10,958 nucleotides of DNA from Thermodesulfobacteriales bacterium (GTDB lineage Bacteria > Desulfobacterota_D > UBA1144 > Nemesobacterales > UBA2774), in assembly GCA_004525335.1 (NCBI GenBank), contig SPCL01000064.1, positions 1-10,958 on the forward strand, in the 5' to 3' direction. Positions 1 through 7,249 of the stretch are shown here, piece by piece. Positions within the stretch are counted from its first letter, which is position 1; each line of letters starts with the position of its first letter. The notes under the pieces were generated by a model. That model was not told the DNA's origin. It searched no databases and saw only the letters and a program-made list of their open reading frames with translations. The position numbers and the translations under genes are program-made.

Positions 1-326
1 ATATTCAGGTGTTAATACTGATTCCTTAAAATACTTACATTTTGTAATAGGTCCGGCAAGATCAAAATTTATTACAATAGTGTTAGTTCTATAATCGAAA
101 TAGGTGTGTAAAAGTTCAGAAACATATGAGACAGTATGGAAGAAGAGAGAGAGGGGTACCAGTAAAAAATAAGTACGATTCGAAGAACTTATTTAGAACA
201 AATTACAACGTTAAGCCTACGGTTTAAGAAATTAATGCCGGTAGCTTTATACGAGAAACTTTATGGATGGGATACCCTAAGGATTTCAATTCCATCGACT
301 TTACAGAGACAACAACGATGCTAAAT
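1..326. other. Gene-free stretch at the left edge
   Basis: This AT-rich stretch lies downstream of the minus-strand metallo-hydrolase gene. I see no RNA gene, no strong hairpin and no terminator. A 33-codon Lys/Arg-rich plus-strand reading frame (126-227) has no ribosome binding site and is not called. The stretch may be simple intergenic DNA before a gene that starts outside the window. Confidence 0.6.
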
Positions 327-1088
327 CTATATCTCAATCTCTAAGAGATCCTGGGCTTCTATTACTTCTACTCCGACATTTGCTCTTATCTTTTCTACTA
401 CTCTTTCCTGATCGCATCTTGGATAAAGGTGTGTAACCACTACCTTTTGAGCCTTAGATATATTAACAATTTCTATGACTTCACTTGGTGTAAGATGGCC
501 TTCTAGCGTTGATTCATCGCTCGCCAAAGCGCATTCTATCAGTAGAACATCGGTATCAGTAGAGAGTTCAATAAAAGATTCTGAATAGTCGGTATCTCCA
601 GAGTAGACAATGGATTTTCCCTCCGCCTCAATTCTGTATGCCATGCTGCTTTCAATATGCGGAGTTCTGACACTGGTTAGGGTGAAATCATTAAATTCTT
701 TAGTGCTTTCTTCAAGCTCGTCTATATTAAGCGCTTCAGGGACTATCCAATCCTTATACGCTACCCGTAAAGTGTTGAAAAAGTTTATAAAGCCCTGCCC
801 TCCCCATAAATATAGGGGTTTTTCCCTATAAGACCCGTAAGGGGACCCATAAGCGTATTTTGTAGCAAATAGGAATGGAACCAAATCCCCGGTGTGATCA
901 GGGTGTAGGTGTGATAAGAATATATGATCAATCATTAAATAATTGATTCCTAACCCAGCGAGTTTCCAAGTTGAACCGCTTCCGCAATCAAGAAGTATTT
1001 TTGAGTTAGAAAGCTCAAGCATATATCCTGATGATCCCCGGTTAGCATATGGTACGCAAGTCCCTGAGCCGAGTATAGTTAGCTTCAT
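327..1088 (-). CDS. MBL-fold metallo-hydrolase, RNase Z-like
   Basis: This is a cytoplasmic metal-dependent hydrolase of the metallo-beta-lactamase superfamily, closest in style to RNase Z/ElaC-like proteins. The 253-residue protein opens with the beta strand MKLTILGSGT. It carries HLHPDH (residues 60-65), a histidine at 144 (TPHIES), the bridging aspartate in SGDTD (165), GHLTPSE near 198 and a final histidine at 220 (THLYP). All expected ligands of a two-metal site are therefore present. It is shorter than classical RNase Z (about 300 residues), and I see no clear tRNA-binding exosite arm, so a generic phosphodiesterase is equally possible. I chose the ATG at 1088 because GGAG lies 8 nt before it (1097-1100). 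An upstream TTG at 1112 would add eight residues before the conserved first strand. It follows the sigma-54-type regulator after 141 bases. Confidence 0.88.
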   Translation of the reverse strand: MKLTILGSGTCVPYANRGSSGYMLELSNSKILLDCGSGSTWKLAGLGINYLMIDHIFLSHLHPDHTGDLVPFLFATKYAYGSPYGSYREKPLYLWGGQGFINFFNTLRVAYKDWIVPEALNIDELEESTKEFNDFTLTSVRTPHIESSMAYRIEAEGKSIVYSGDTDYSESFIELSTDTDVLLIECALASDESTLEGHLTPSEVIEIVNISKAQKVVVTHLYPRCDQERVVEKIRANVGVEVIEAQDLLEIEI

Positions 1089-1125
1089 TTTCCAGTCTCC
1101 GCAAGTGGGCAAATCGATTTAGTTT

Positions 1126-1131
1126 ATTATA
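1126..1131 (-). promoter_or_regulatory. Possible -10 box for the MBL-fold gene
   Basis: A perfect TATAAT hexamer on the minus strand lies 38 bases before the chosen start of the metallo-hydrolase. The sequence about 17 bases upstream (TTTTCT) is a poor -35 match, so this is a weak promoter call in an AT-rich gap. Confidence 0.25.
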
Positions 1132-1229
1132 ATCTGTATATGTATCAAAGAAAAGGTCGATATTATTGCAGGAATAGTGGTACGAACGTAAATCCAATCG
1201 GCTCATTAATATATAGTTTATTCTACTAT

Positions 1230-2828
1230 TTAAAGCCCGTACCGTTTTATTTTCTTAAATAAGCCCTGTCTCGTTATGCCTAAAAGCTTTGCCGCCTTTT
1301 CTTTGTTGCCGCCTGTTTCTTGTAGTGCATCGTTAATCATGCTTATTTCTATTCTTTGAACGGTTTCTTTAAGGGTTTGAGGATCGTCAGTTATATCGTT
1401 TCCCAAATTCACATTGTCAATTGGATTCCTGATATGCTCTGAGATATCGGTAATTCCAATTATATCACCCTCAGTCATAATTGATGCTCGCTTCACCTCA
1501 TTTTGCAACTCCCTCACATTACCCGGCCATGAATAGTTACTTAAAGAGTTTAAAGCTTCAAGCGAGAAACGGAGCTGATGTTTCCCTATTTTTTGCCCTA
1601 TGTCAGATAAAAAGTGTTTTGCGAGAACAGGAATATCCTCTCTTAGTTCCTTAAGTGGAGGCATATGAATATGTACAACATTTAATCTGTAATATAGGTC
1701 CTCACGGAAATTGCCTTTTTGAATTTCATTTAATAGATCTTTATTAGTAGCAGCTACAATTCTAATATCGACGTCTATAGATTTGTTAGCACCAAGCCTT
1801 AATACCTTTCTTTCCTGAAGGGCCCTGAGAAGTTTAGCTTGGGCCTGGAGGCTCATTTCACCCAATTCGTCCAAAAAGAGAGTACCGCCGTTTGCCTGTT
1901 CAATTTTCCCCTCTCTTTTCTCGACTCCCGTTGCAACTCCCTTTTCAATACCAAAGAGCTCACTCTCAAGAATACTCTCAGGAAGAGCGGCACAATTAAT
2001 ATCCACAAAGGGCGCCTCTGAACGAGTGCTGTTGTAATGAGTCATTCTGGCAGCAAGTTCCTTTCCTGTTCCACTTTCACCACTAATAAGAACGTCTAGT
2101 GGGCTATTGGCAATTTTCTCTATCATCCTCACAACTTCATTGATTTTAGGACTGGACCCTATTATATCGTTAACAAAAAACTTGCCCTTGGACTTTTGTT
2201 TTAATATATGGTTTTCCTGCTGAAGCAGCGTTTTTGATTCCTCAAGCTCATCTATCAAAGCCGCATTTTCTATTGCGACAGCAGCATTACTAGCAAAGAT
2301 TTCTAATATACCTTCGTCCTCTTCAGTGAAAACCCCCTCAGTTTTATTTAGAACCTGAAGAATCCCTATCGCTTTATCATCAACATTTTTAAGGGGCAAA
2401 CAGATAAGCGACTTTGTAATAAAACCGGTTTTTTTATCTATTAAGGGATTAAAGCTCTTTTCTTTATATGCATAGTCTGCAATTATGGTTTTTCCTGTTT
2501 CAAATACCTTTCCCGCTATACCCATGTCGGCGTCAAAACGGATAACCTCAGTAGTGCCTAAAGCGATTTTTGACCAAAACTGATGACGCTTTTCATCATA
2601 AAGGAAAAGGCTTGCTCTTTCCGAATTAGCAATCCTGGCAGACTCCGTTACTATGAAATCCAATAGTGAGTTAATATCCCTTTCCATCCTCATCATACTT
2701 CTGAGGTTGAAAAGGATGGATCGGTCGATCCCACTTGCAACTGTCAACTTCTGACCCCCAACTTTTTTTAATTTTATACCCGATAATAGCATATATGCTA
2801 AAGGTGGGTCAATGAAGTCTCTCTTCAT
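1230..2828 (-). CDS. GAF-AAA+-Fis sigma-54-type transcriptional activator
   Basis: This is a cytoplasmic enhancer-binding regulator of 532 residues. An N-terminal GAF sensor domain spans about 50-190 and is followed by a short coiled linker (about 190-212). The AAA+ domain spans about 220-450, with Walker A GESGTGKE (250-257), Walker B GGTLFLDE (314-321), REDLYYRLNV with the arginine-finger region (375-384) and WPGNVREL (434-441). A Fis-type helix-turn-helix ends the protein (about 490-530, GGNKEKAAKLLGITRQGL). The sigma-54-contacting loop reads GVATGV (297-302) instead of GAFTGA, so the key phenylalanine is missing. From memory this variant recurs in some GAF-type regulators; how it couples to sigma-54 is unclear. 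The ATG at 2828 has no good ribosome binding site, and a later start in the first 30 residues is possible. A sigma-54 promoter lies nearby at 4708-4723, so that methyltransferase gene is a candidate target. The GAF ligand is unknown. Confidence 0.92.
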   Translation of the reverse strand: MKRDFIDPPLAYMLLSGIKLKKVGGQKLTVASGIDRSILFNLRSMMRMERDINSLLDFIVTESARIANSERASLFLYDEKRHQFWSKIALGTTEVIRFDADMGIAGKVFETGKTIIADYAYKEKSFNPLIDKKTGFITKSLICLPLKNVDDKAIGILQVLNKTEGVFTEEDEGILEIFASNAAVAIENAALIDELEESKTLLQQENHILKQKSKGKFFVNDIIGSSPKINEVVRMIEKIANSPLDVLISGESGTGKELAARMTHYNSTRSEAPFVDINCAALPESILESELFGIEKGVATGVEKREGKIEQANGGTLFLDELGEMSLQAQAKLLRALQERKVLRLGANKSIDVDIRIVAATNKDLLNEIQKGNFREDLYYRLNVVHIHMPPLKELREDIPVLAKHFLSDIGQKIGKHQLRFSLEALNSLSNYSWPGNVRELQNEVKRASIMTEGDIIGITDISEHIRNPIDNVNLGNDITDDPQTLKETVQRIEISMINDALQETGGNKEKAAKLLGITRQGLFKKIKRYGL

Positions 2829-3225
2829 ATTAAGAGTTGTTACTTATGATAAATTTTCTGTTAATGTCTTACCAGGGAACAATAAGGTGCATTGACGGGG
2901 GTTGCGGATTAGACCTAACATAACCTATATATTAATTAACATACTGAAATTAAATTGTTTTTATCGGGTCTAAAAAATATCTATCTCGAGCAATCAAGGC
3001 CGGATTGATATTGACTTATCTTAAATGTACTGTTCGAGTTTCGGACTGAAATTAGTATAGACGAAATTGAATGAACACTTTGGCTGATACCCGCTTTATA
3101 ATCAAATCAGGAGACCGGACTTCCCAAGATAAAGAACAGCCGACCTTCTCTAAGCTATATTTTTTTTCTGGGTTGTATTTGAGGTTTCGAGGAGAGATAA
3201 AGTATCTCTCCTCGAGAAATTTCGT
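2829..3225. other. 397-base intergenic stretch with a hairpin
   Basis: This gap separates the small secreted protein gene from the sigma-54-type regulator. Its right end holds the hairpin listed separately (3185-3217). The rest is AT-rich and must contain the regulator's promoter, but I find no convincing -35/-10 pair and no GG-N10-GC sigma-54 site on the minus strand. A 90-codon plus-strand frame from 3071 runs through the hairpin and into the neighbouring gene and is not considered real. Confidence 0.5.
3185..3217 (-). terminator. Strong hairpin after the small secreted protein gene
   Basis: A perfect 12-bp inverted repeat (CGAGGAGAGATA at 3188-3199 and its complement at 3203-3214) has a 3-base loop and three further pairs at its base, including one G-T. 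It begins about ten bases past the stop codon of the small secreted protein gene, which fits a transcript end. No U-tract follows on either strand, so it is not a textbook intrinsic terminator. It may instead protect a processed 3' end. Confidence 0.5.
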
Positions 3226-3576
3226 TTATTCAACTAATAGTACCCAAGCAGTTTGTTCGCTCCCCTGTACCTTTCCAGCGATTTTCACATTGCTCCTATT
3301 AGAACTTTGTGTTATCTTCATCAAACCGTCTTGGAGTCCCTGAAGAGAGTAAACCGCGCTTGGTGTAACCAGAACATGCTGATGAGGTGGCAAGCCGTCG
3401 CAAGGCCCTGTAGCTATAACCGGCTTCACGTTACCACTCTCATAATCAGGTATTAGGCAGACTACATTACCTTGTACAGTCTTAACCTCATCTGCGGAAT
3501 GGGAAAATGTGCTTAGAGAAATTGAAAAAGCAATTCCCAAAATTAAACACAATGATACAAATTTAATACGTTGCAT
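3226..3576 (-). CDS. Small secreted protein of unknown function
   Basis: I do not recognise the family. The 116-residue product starts with a signal peptide: basic MQRIK, a hydrophobic stretch at about 6-21, and a likely cleavage after SHSA (28). It is therefore expected in the periplasm. The mature part of about 88 residues is probably a compact beta fold. It has two cysteines (40 in NVVC, 59 in TGPC) and a PPHQH motif (63-67), which could form a disulfide or a metal site; this is inference. Cys10 sits in the signal peptide, but no lipobox surrounds it. The start was chosen at the second of two close ATGs: the AAGGAGGT at 3583-3590 touches the first ATG (3582) and lies an ideal 6 nt from the second (3576). 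The gene lies 181 bases after the methyltransferase and might share its transcript. Confidence 0.75.
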   Translation of the reverse strand: MQRIKFVSLCLILGIAFSISLSTFSHSADEVKTVQGNVVCLIPDYESGNVKPVIATGPCDGLPPHQHVLVTPSAVYSLQGLQDGLMKITQSSNRSNVKIAGKVQGSEQTAWVLLVE

Positions 3577-3582
3577 ATTCAT

Positions 3583-3590
3583 ACCTCCTT
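3583..3590 (-). promoter_or_regulatory. Ribosome binding site that decides the start
   Basis: A perfect AAGGAGGT on the minus strand. Spacing is 0 nt to the ATG at 3582 and 6 nt to the ATG at 3576, so the latter is the likely initiation codon of the small secreted protein. Confidence 0.85.
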
Positions 3591-3756
3591 GTTGATTTTT
3601 ACATCATATTACTAAATATCACTAATCCATATTACAAAATGCTGCAACACAAAACCTAATTTAATACAATCATCAATTAATATATTTGCAGATTGAATAC
3701 TAGTAACATATTTTCTTAAAATTTGCAACTATAAAGGATAAAAATTAGACTACATA

Positions 3757-4545
3757 TCACGGTTTTCTGGCAAAAAAGTTAACCGCCTTAACGTATAAAT
3801 CTTTTGACACTTTTCCCTCAGCAGAGGTGTTTTTAAAACAATCAAAATATTCGGTTACCTGTGTATCTGAAAATCCTAATTCAGAGCTAATTGTTGTCAA
3901 TTCGGGTTCAGGAAGTGCCCCGCCTATGCATGCGGCCCAGATTTCGGGATTACTCCTTGCTTCAAGAGTCAGTTCTCTCTGAACAACCACATCGGCTAAA
4001 AACAGCCTACCGCCCGGTTTAAGTACCCTATAAATCTCATTAAATACCTTTTCTTTATCGGGCGCGAGATTCACTACACCGTTAGAAATGACAACATCTA
4101 CACTCGAGTCCTCAACCGGCAGCTCTTCAAATAAGCCCTCACGTACCTCGACTATATCCGAAAGACCAGCTTTCTCAGCCGCGGCCCGGGCGACCTTTCT
4201 CATCCCTTCAGTCATATCCACACCGATTGCTTTACCTGTAGGTCCTACCTTTTTTGCTGCTAAAAGCAGGTCCATCCCAGCTCCGCACGCATGGTCTAGC
4301 ACGGTTTGACCCTCTTTAATTTCGCCTATACGGTGAGGATTGCCGACCCCTGCAAAACGCGCTGTACACTCCTCGGGGAGTTGGTCCAATTCTTCTTTAT
4401 CATATTTAAGATACTCGCTCGCATACTCAGGGCCCCGGTGAAAATGAAAATCACCATTTGGATCATTAGCCACTTGTGTATACGTCGCATGCACGTGCTC
4501 ACGTAAACTATCTACATCAAAACTTGCCGGACATTTTACAGCCAT
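3757..4545 (-). CDS. ArsM-like SAM-dependent methyltransferase lacking arsenite cysteines
   Basis: This is a cytoplasmic class I methyltransferase of 262 residues. Motif I is VLDHACGAGMD (82-92), the acidic end of strand 2 is GVDMT (108-112), the post-I/II region is VVISNGVVNLAPDK (151-164), and motif III follows LKPGG (175-179). Overall layout and the CIGGALPEPEL segment (206-216) resemble arsenite methyltransferases. However, two positions where ArsM has cysteine read FAGVGNP (64-70) and SNGVVNL (154-160). Only Cys206 of that set is kept, with Cys60 nearby, so methylation of As(III) is doubtful and the substrate is unknown. The N-terminal FHFHRG (33-38) suggests a distinct subfamily. I chose ATG 4545 because GGAGGT lies 7 nt upstream; the ATG at 4560 overlaps that ribosome binding site. 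A near-consensus sigma-54 promoter lies about 160 bases upstream, implying expression under activator control. Confidence 0.88.
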   Translation of the reverse strand: MAVKCPASFDVDSLREHVHATYTQVANDPNGDFHFHRGPEYASEYLKYDKEELDQLPEECTARFAGVGNPHRIGEIKEGQTVLDHACGAGMDLLLAAKKVGPTGKAIGVDMTEGMRKVARAAAEKAGLSDIVEVREGLFEELPVEDSSVDVVISNGVVNLAPDKEKVFNEIYRVLKPGGRLFLADVVVQRELTLEARSNPEIWAACIGGALPEPELTTISSELGFSDTQVTEYFDCFKNTSAEGKVSKDLYVKAVNFFARKP

Positions 4546-4552
4546 TTCTATT

Positions 4553-4558
4553 ACCTCC
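4553..4558 (-). promoter_or_regulatory. Ribosome binding site that decides the methyltransferase start
   Basis: GGAGGT on the minus strand lies 7 nt before the ATG at 4545. The upstream in-frame ATG at 4560 overlaps it and cannot use it, so the shorter protein beginning MAVKCPASFD is preferred. Confidence 0.85.
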
Positions 4559-4707
4559 ATAAATTATTTTTTTCTTATTATCACTAAAGCTTGTTTAGAA
4601 CATGTACCAATTAATTTTATTACCTGACACCCACTTAGTCTATTTATTTCAATCACGACGCTACTTACCACTTTCTAAATAATATTAAATTTGTTACAGC
4701 TATAATG

Positions 4708-4723
4708 TGCAACTGCCGTGCCA
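4708..4723 (-). promoter_or_regulatory. Sigma-54 (-24/-12) promoter
   Basis: The minus strand reads TGGCACGGCAGTTGCA, matching the sigma-54 consensus TGGCACG-N4-TTGCA with the invariant GG (4722-4721) and GC (4710-4709) separated by exactly 10 bases. The preceding base is T, as preferred. The predicted transcription start is near 4697. It points at the methyltransferase gene and leaves a leader of about 150 bases. Transcription would need an AAA+ activator; one is encoded at 1230-2828. Confidence 0.87.
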
Positions 4724-4772
4724 AAACCATAAGTTGCCTATATCACTTGACAATCTCATCGGAGGAATTAAG

Positions 4773-4816
4773 ATACGTAAACATAATGTACACATACGTC
4801 AACGAAGTTTACGCAG
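4773..4816 (-). promoter_or_regulatory. Candidate upstream activator sites (three related 10-mers)
   Basis: Two direct copies, ATACGTAAAC (4773-4782) and ATACGTCAAC (4794-4803), differ at one base and start 21 bp apart, about two helical turns. A third, inverted copy (4807-4816, reverse complement CTGCGTAAAC) matches at 8 of 10. The first and third form a 7-bp perfect dyad (CGTAAAC/GTTTACG). The cluster lies about 76-119 bases upstream of the predicted sigma-54 transcription start, a usual enhancer position. Its assignment to the nearby Fis-type regulator is inference. Confidence 0.5.
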
Positions 4817-5010
4817 ATATTTGCTTAAGCGTTCCAATTTTAAAACTCCCTTAACAAGGTATCAATTATTTTATGTAAGCTCTATTAAAAAACAATGCTA
4901 GTGTGTGATCATAGGATAAACTGTAAGGACTAAAGTAGACTATGACATACTATCCGGAAAGATTCGTATCGAAGAACCGGCTTCCGCTATTATGCTACTC
5001 TATAAAGCCT

Positions 5011-5040
5011 GACTAATCCGTTTTACCGTTAAGATTAGTC
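5011..5040 (-). terminator. Hairpin at the end of the cytochrome gene
   Basis: A perfect 8-bp inverted repeat (GACTAATC at 5011-5018, GATTAGTC at 5033-5040) with a 14-base loop overlaps the TAA stop of the cytochrome gene. On the minus strand it is followed by CAGGCTTTATAG, a weak U-rich stretch. It could be a weak terminator for the redox genes. The stem is AT-rich and the loop is long. Confidence 0.35.
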
Positions 5041-7134
5041 TATTGATATTGTTTTTCTCACACTGGCCATATCGTTTATCACTAACCGGTCTTTGAGCTC
5101 ACTTAGTCCGAGAAAATCCAATAAATAGGGCGGCAGATTTCTGTAGCGGAGCCTTGCCTCTACATAGAGAGGGCCTTTAACATCTCCCGGAACTGTAATT
5201 GAGTAGTGAGCAGATTTTGACTCAAACGGCATGATATTGTTCTTCTCGATCCTAAACGCGAGAGTGGGAAGAAGAATTTCTTCGGGTTTACCGTCGCCGG
5301 GCCTGCCCCTTATAAACTTTGATTGAAAATTTACAAGATATTTATCGAGCGGGACTTCTCCGGCCTCTACTGCATGGCTGTGATTGTTTCTAAGGTCCTT
5401 GTTGTTATCCAGGTCTCCTGACACAAATAAAATCCTGCCCATGGCGTCCTTGACCACTATTTCAATCCACACCTGCCTCTCAGGCGTAAATCCGGTAGGA
5501 ATACCGTGTCCTGCACCGGTATTGGTAACTTTAACTTCAACCTCGAACTCAGAAGATTCTCGAACCTCCTCAGGCGCGGTAATCTCAATTTCAGCGCAAT
5601 TTTGGAGAAGATAGTTTTTCTTTTCTAAATAAGCCCTCTGAATCCTGGCGTTTTCTTCGGGATTGTCAGGATAAGGGAAATCATCGATTAGATGATTATC
5701 AGGACCGACAAAAGAGTGATCTGAAAGAGGACGATCCGGCAAATCCATGCCGAAAACTATAGCAGCGGGACCTATCACCTTTTCTTGACCCGACTTACCC
5801 GGAAGGGAACGCATATGGCAGTCCTGGCATTTTATGCCTTTCTCGGCGTACACACTTTCATTCCACTCGGTAAAAGCCTCCTCAATCCTTAAATCCTTGG
5901 AATCAATTACATCATGGCATTGACCGCAAAACTCAGATGACTTAATAAAATCGGCTTGCACGCTCCTGTGAGCAGAATTCCTTACAGCTTTAGGGTCCCC
6001 GTCTTTTCCTGAACCAAACGGACCGTATTTAGTTCTTCCTGGCGATAAGGGAAATCTCCCGCTGACTAAGCCGTGATTTTTATCTATAACATGACATGAA
6101 TCACACTGAACACCCATAAGAGAGATATCTGCTCTTTCTTCGTTTGGTGTAAGTGCGCCTTCTCCGATTGCAGTACCTATTGGTGTGTGACATTGTACAC
6201 AAAACGTACCCAAACCCATATTTTTAACTTTGTCGTTAAAAGCTACAAATACCGGGCTTGCCTGTGCGTAAGCATGCATTGATCCGATCCATTCATCGTA
6301 CTGTCGCTGATGACACTGTCTGCATTCATTCGCGCTCCCGAAGTCAGACGCAGAAGGCGTGAAAACTCTGAACGTATCATCGAGCACATGAATGGGAATA
6401 AAGACAATAAGACCGACAGTCACAAGAATATGAACCGAGAGCCACGCTCTGAAAAGCGGGCGGTATTTAACCTGGCTTACCGAGCCTGCTTCAAGCTCGG
6501 CTCTTTCCCTTAAGAGCACTATAGCTTTCTCAAAAGCTTCTTTCTCCTCTTCAGGTACGTTTTCACCCTTTGCTCTGAGCTCTTCCCAGTAAGAGGGCTT
6601 GGGCGAGATGGGGGACGGAATGTTGAGCTCTGAGCCGATTACTTTTTGAAACGGCCTCGACTTGTTCTCAAGTAATCCGTTCAGTTCATCCGTCACACCC
6701 TCAAGCTCTGAGAAGATCTTATTCTGCTCGGAAACTATTTTAGAAGGTAGACGCGTGTAAAACAATCTTCCTACTACACCCGTTACAATAACCAGAGCCA
6801 GTAAAACGGCTGCCACCATGCTGTAGTTCCAGCCGAATCGGAATTCCGCATGAAGGGCTATAATGAAAAGCGCAAGAATGCCGAGATACAAATGGGCCAA
6901 AAGCCAGTTGTCCAGGCGTCCCGGAATTCCCCTTGCGAGACGCTTTCTAAGAGAATAGGTCATTACCAGAATGATAATGAGCACTGCTAACAGCCCCAGG
7001 ATGTAAATAACGGCTATCTCAATCCCTGAGATAGCCAGAGCGGGAGCCCAGTAATAAAGCGCCCAGGACAGCAGTCCGGTAACAGCTATTAGAAGTATAA
7101 ATCGTTTATGTATACCTTTTAGGAGTCTCGTCAT
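5035..7134 (-). CDS. Membrane cytochrome b / pentaheme cytochrome c fusion
   Basis: This 699-residue protein would carry electrons from the membrane into the periplasm. Hydrophobic helices lie near 12-34, 38-60, 76-97, 104-126 and 228-252. Two of them carry histidine pairs with 13 residues between (H81/H95 and H235/H249), the pattern that holds two stacked b hemes in ferric-reductase/NOX-type membrane domains. A charged loop (about 130-225) separates them. After the last helix come five CXXCH sites with histidines at 275, 316, 348, 407 and 440, so five covalent c hemes. The C-terminal third (about 515-699) looks like a beta-sandwich and includes GAGHGIPTG (541-549), as in cytochrome c554/HAO-like multiheme proteins. 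The ATG at 7134 overlaps the TGA of a short upstream frame (ATGA) and has only a weak A/G-rich ribosome binding site. It follows the NAD(P)H-reductase fusion gene after 115 bases, which suggests they form one chain. The terminal electron acceptor is unknown. Confidence 0.88.
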   Translation of the reverse strand: MTRLLKGIHKRFILLIAVTGLLSWALYYWAPALAISGIEIAVIYILGLLAVLIIILVMTYSLRKRLARGIPGRLDNWLLAHLYLGILALFIIALHAEFRFGWNYSMVAAVLLALVIVTGVVGRLFYTRLPSKIVSEQNKIFSELEGVTDELNGLLENKSRPFQKVIGSELNIPSPISPKPSYWEELRAKGENVPEEEKEAFEKAIVLLRERAELEAGSVSQVKYRPLFRAWLSVHILVTVGLIVFIPIHVLDDTFRVFTPSASDFGSANECRQCHQRQYDEWIGSMHAYAQASPVFVAFNDKVKNMGLGTFCVQCHTPIGTAIGEGALTPNEERADISLMGVQCDSCHVIDKNHGLVSGRFPLSPGRTKYGPFGSGKDGDPKAVRNSAHRSVQADFIKSSEFCGQCHDVIDSKDLRIEEAFTEWNESVYAEKGIKCQDCHMRSLPGKSGQEKVIGPAAIVFGMDLPDRPLSDHSFVGPDNHLIDDFPYPDNPEENARIQRAYLEKKNYLLQNCAEIEITAPEEVRESSEFEVEVKVTNTGAGHGIPTGFTPERQVWIEIVVKDAMGRILFVSGDLDNNKDLRNNHSHAVEAGEVPLDKYLVNFQSKFIRGRPGDGKPEEILLPTLAFRIEKNNIMPFESKSAHYSITVPGDVKGPLYVEARLRYRNLPPYLLDFLGLSELKDRLVINDMASVRKTISID

Positions 7135-7196
7135 CTGTACTTTTCTTCTTTCAGTATTATGTCGTCTCTCTCCACGAAATATTCAAAAGGAGCCTC
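7131..7196 (-). pseudogene. Short coding relic ending in ATGA overlap with the cytochrome start
   Basis: A frame open from 7196 reads APFEYFVERDDIILKEEKYR and ends in TGA (7133-7131), overlapping the cytochrome ATG as ATGA. It resembles residues 457-469 of the upstream reductase fusion (PLEYFGERDDILE), and its DNA is part of the 33-bp repeat. There is no ATG. A GTG at 7175 would give a 14-residue peptide without a good ribosome binding site. It looks like the tail of a former upstream gene that was translationally coupled to the cytochrome. Confidence 0.45.
7159..7191. repeat. 33-bp direct repeat, copy 1 (intergenic)
   Basis: It matches 8382-8414 at 30 of 33 bases in the same orientation, with differences at 7174, 7187 and 7188. 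Outside these bounds the two regions do not align. It sits between the reductase fusion stop and the cytochrome start. The match is far too long to be chance in a window of this size. Confidence 0.9.
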
Positions 7197-7209
7197 TCAG
7201 CACTGAGGC
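7192..7209 (-). other. Weak hairpin between reductase and cytochrome genes
   Basis: GCCT(ct)CAG and CTGAGGC can pair over seven bases with a 2-nt bulge and a 2-nt loop, followed on the minus strand by TCCTTTTG. It lies between the reductase stop and the repeat copy. It could attenuate read-through or be incidental. Confidence 0.25.
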
Positions 7210-7249
7210 GTTATTCTCGTGAGATAGTGTTTTAAGATTCGTAAGCATA

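Larger units (their letters stand above)
4546..5034. other. Long regulatory gap upstream of the methyltransferase
   Basis: This stretch of nearly 490 bases has no supportable gene. It holds the methyltransferase ribosome binding site, a leader of about 150 bases, a sigma-54 promoter (4708-4723), a cluster of three related 10-bp motifs (4773-4816), and at its right edge a hairpin at the end of the cytochrome gene. From about 4830 to 5005 I see nothing definite. A plus-strand frame from 4707 crosses the promoter, starts with GTG and lacks a ribosome binding site, so it is not called. Confidence 0.7.

Noticed and set aside
126..227. Plus-strand 33-codon frame rich in Lys and Arg
   Set aside because: It has no ribosome binding site and no recognisable motif, and it is short enough to be chance.
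610..831. Plus-strand 73-codon frame opposite the MBL-fold gene
   Set aside because: It is an antisense shadow of a gene with a complete metal-binding site.
3071..3343. Plus-strand 90-codon frame
   Set aside because: It overlaps the end of the well-supported minus-strand secreted protein gene, runs through the hairpin and lacks a ribosome binding site.
3644..3657. GG...TTGC arrangement upstream of the small secreted protein, resembling a second sigma-54 promoter
   Set aside because: The spacing between GG and GC is 9 bases, not 10, and the flanking bases do not match the -24 box.
4707..4901. Plus-strand 64-codon frame in the regulatory gap
   Set aside because: It starts with GTG inside the sigma-54 promoter, has no ribosome binding site, and its composition is not protein-like.
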